Source: JALZHR01 sp036389695
Lineage (GTDB): Bacteria > Acidobacteriota > Blastocatellia > Pyrinomonadales > Pyrinomonadaceae
Direction: 5' to 3'
NCBI GenBank assembly: GCA_036389695.1
Contig: DASVWG010000168.1
Coordinates: 1 to 6,176 of the forward strand
DNA length: 6,176 bases
A program made the position numbers and the translations under genes. This document shows positions 5,359 through 6,176 of the stretch, in pieces. The notes below the pieces were generated by a model, which was not told the origin of the DNA, made no database searches, and saw only the letters and a program-made list of their open reading frames with translations. Each line of letters opens with the position of its first letter. The first letter of the stretch is position 1.

Positions 5359-5433
5359 CAATTAGCTAAAAGAATCGGCAATCAGCAATTGGCTAACAGC
5401 TAACAGCTAACAGCTAACAGCTAACAGCTAACA
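5339..5433. repeat. GCTAACA 7-bp tandem array with inverted units
   Basis: GCTAACA is repeated six times without error at 5392-5433. Upstream, 5339-5366 holds four units in the opposite orientation of the form NNTTAGC, including one exact complement, TGTTAGC, at 5346-5352. A degenerate 25-base stretch separates the halves, so a long hairpin is possible. The inverted half overlaps the kdsB stop codon, and the direct half ends four bases before the next start codon. Confidence 0.9.
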
Positions 5434-5437
5434 TTTT

Positions 5438-5773
5438 ATGAGCGATTGGATTGGACTTTTATTTTTCGTTTTACTAATCGGCGGCATTTTGGTCGGTTTG
5501 AAGCTTTTGTCAAAACCGCAAAAGCGAACCGAAGAAGAATTTGAGCGCAGCGCGGCGGAAAACTCGACGATGCTCGGCGCGAGTATGAACGCGCTGCACG
5601 AATTGATGAATCCGGAAGCGGCGAAAGCGAAAGAAGTTCAGACGCAGTTGAAAGAAGGTCGTTACAATAAAAAGAAACGTGAAGGAAAAGCCGGTGGAGA
5701 CGCGGAGACTGAGCGAGGCGGCGACACGGAGAATTTAAAATCTGAGATTTCGGATTTGGAATCTGAAATCTAA
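5438..5773 (+). CDS. Small single-pass membrane protein between kdsB and pyrG
   Basis: I do not recognise this 111-aa protein. Residues about 5-24 (IGLLFFVLLIGGILVGLKLL) form one transmembrane helix near the N-terminus, followed by a basic KPQKR, so the bulk should face the cytoplasm. Residues 30-85 are charged and helical (EEEFERSAAENSTMLGASMNALHELMNPEAAKAKEVQ...KEGRYNKKKREGK) and look like genuine coding sequence. The tail from about residue 86 (GGDAETER, GGDTENL, then SEISDLESEI) is encoded by two kinds of DNA repeat and is probably added material. The ATG at 5438 follows the GCTAACA array directly and has no ribosome-binding site, which suggests translational coupling or a weakly translated start. 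YajC or SecG were considered on topology but no signature supports them. Position suggests a role near envelope or CTP metabolism, but that is only inference. Confidence 0.7.
   Translation: MSDWIGLLFFVLLIGGILVGLKLLSKPQKRTEEEFERSAAENSTMLGASMNALHELMNPEAAKAKEVQTQLKEGRYNKKKREGKAGGDAETERGGDTENLKSEISDLESEI
5693..5732 (+). repeat. Degenerate 24-bp tandem repeat in the membrane-protein tail
   Basis: GGTGGAGACGCGGAGA (5693-5708) and GGCGGCGACACGGAGA (5717-5732) match at 13 of 16 positions with a period of 24. It is in frame and encodes the GGDAETE / GGDTEN pair. The first unit also loosely resembles the GGCGGAAACGCG arm at 836-860 and 3435-3446. Confidence 0.5.
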
Positions 5774-5786
5774 AATTTGGAATAAA
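5738..5786 (+). repeat. 7-bp periodic repeat, AAATCTG/GGATTTG type
   Basis: Seven consecutive 7-mers roughly fitting RRATYTR (for example AAATCTG, GGATTTG, GAATCTG, AAATCTA) run across the end of the 5438-5773 gene into the spacer before pyrG. They encode its final residues and stop codon. A further purine-rich pair, GAGGACA/AAGGACG (5794-5807), with a third partial copy, leads up to the pyrG start. Confidence 0.6.
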
Positions 5787-5816
5787 GACTTTTGAGGACA
5801 AAGGACGTGAGGACAA

Positions 5817-6176
5817 ATGACTAAATACTTATTCGTAACCGGCGGCGTGGTTTCAAGTTTGGGCAAAGGCTTGGCGGCAAGCTCAATCGGCTGTCTTTTG
5901 GAATCGCGCGGCGCGCGCGTGCAGATGATGAAGCTCGACCCGTATATCAACGTCGACCCGGGCACGATGTCGCCGTTCCAGCACGGCGAATGTTACGTGA
6001 CCGACGACGGCGCGGAAACCGACCTCGATTTGGGACATTACGAAAGATTTACCAACGCGCAGCTCTCGCAGGCGAACAACTGGACGAGCGGGCGCATTTA
6101 TCTTTCCGTCATCGAAAAAGAACGGCGCGGCGATTATCTCGGCAAAACGATTCAGGTCATCCCGCACATCACCGAC
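5817..6176 (+). CDS. pyrG: CTP synthase, N-terminal part (3' end cut by window)
   Basis: PyrG aminates UTP to CTP using ATP and glutamine-derived ammonia in the cytoplasm. The 120 visible residues run without a stop to the window edge and cover roughly the first fifth of a family usually about 530-550 aa. They lie in the synthetase (amidoligase) domain; the glutamine amidotransferase domain is outside. Motifs seen: MTKYLFVTGGVVSSLGKG with the P-loop, KLDPYINVDPGTMSPFQHGE (UTP and Mg binding), VTDDGAETDLDLGHYERF, and KERRGDYLGKTIQVIPHITD. All match the family closely. AAGGA (5801-5805) is 11 bases and GAGGA (5809-5813) only 3 bases from the ATG, so the ribosome-binding site is loosely placed. 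It lies downstream of kdsB in the same direction, and no promoter is evident between them. Confidence 0.97.
   Translation, partial: MTKYLFVTGGVVSSLGKGLAASSIGCLLESRGARVQMMKLDPYINVDPGTMSPFQHGECYVTDDGAETDLDLGHYERFTNAQLSQANNWTSGRIYLSVIEKERRGDYLGKTIQVIPHITD

Noticed and set aside
5339..5433. Possible CRISPR array
   Set aside because: The 7-bp units are contiguous, with no unique spacers, far below CRISPR repeat length, and there is no cas gene.
5436..5816. 126-aa minus-strand frame opposite the small membrane protein
   Set aside because: Its sequence is dominated by translated repeats (NFRFQIPNPKSQIL) and Ser/Arg runs. The plus-strand reading has a transmembrane helix and operon context.

Overview
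The window looks like ordinary chromosomal DNA of a Gram-negative bacterium with lipopolysaccharide. kdsB and pyrG together imply Kdo activation. The secreted FecR-domain protein, with its Trp/Tyr-rich 'YG...FLPFGYG...SPYGY' segment and Pro/Asn/Thr-rich tail, resembles proteins I associate with Acidobacteriota, possibly the Blastocatellia/Pyrinomonadaceae group. That assignment is inference from gene style and repeat content. No rRNA or other phylogenetic marker is present. I see no tRNA, rRNA, CRISPR array, transposase, phage gene or defence cassette.

Layout. (1) Positions 3-857 (+) are the C-terminal nine-tenths of a ROK-family sugar kinase, probably glucokinase. (2) 858-1087 is a spacer holding an inverted array of 7-bp repeats. 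(3) 1088-1495 (+) is an unrecognised 135-aa protein with a possible winged-helix N-terminus and a helical C-terminus. (4) 1510-1636 is a compact inverted-repeat element resembling a REPIN. (5) 1756-2013 (-) is an 85-aa unknown protein with a clear ribosome-binding site and its own terminator. (6) 2014-2206 is a divergent intergenic region with a promoter for fecR. (7) 2207-3364 (+) is the secreted FecR-domain protein, followed by an intrinsic terminator. (8) 3416-3554 is a near-perfect ~98-nt hairpin bracketed by a 21-bp direct repeat. (9) 3536-4408 (-) is a CPBP (Abi/CAAX-type) intramembrane protease, convergent with fecR. (10) 4435-4521 is a second inverted array of the same 7-bp family, between divergent genes. 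(11) kdsB (4540-5358), a single-pass membrane protein (5438-5773) and pyrG (5817 to the window edge) run in one direction and probably form an operon. PyrG makes the CTP that KdsB uses to make CMP-Kdo for lipopolysaccharide.

The most notable feature is the spacers rather than the genes. Almost every gap carries small repeats: four sites with 7-bp periodicity in three unrelated sequence families, a REPIN-like doublet, and a long hairpin whose arm recurs at the 3' end of the ROK gene 2.6 kb away. Several coding sequences finish inside these repeats, so their last few residues are repeat-derived (ROK kinase, KdsB, the membrane protein). I found no convincing new multi-gene system.
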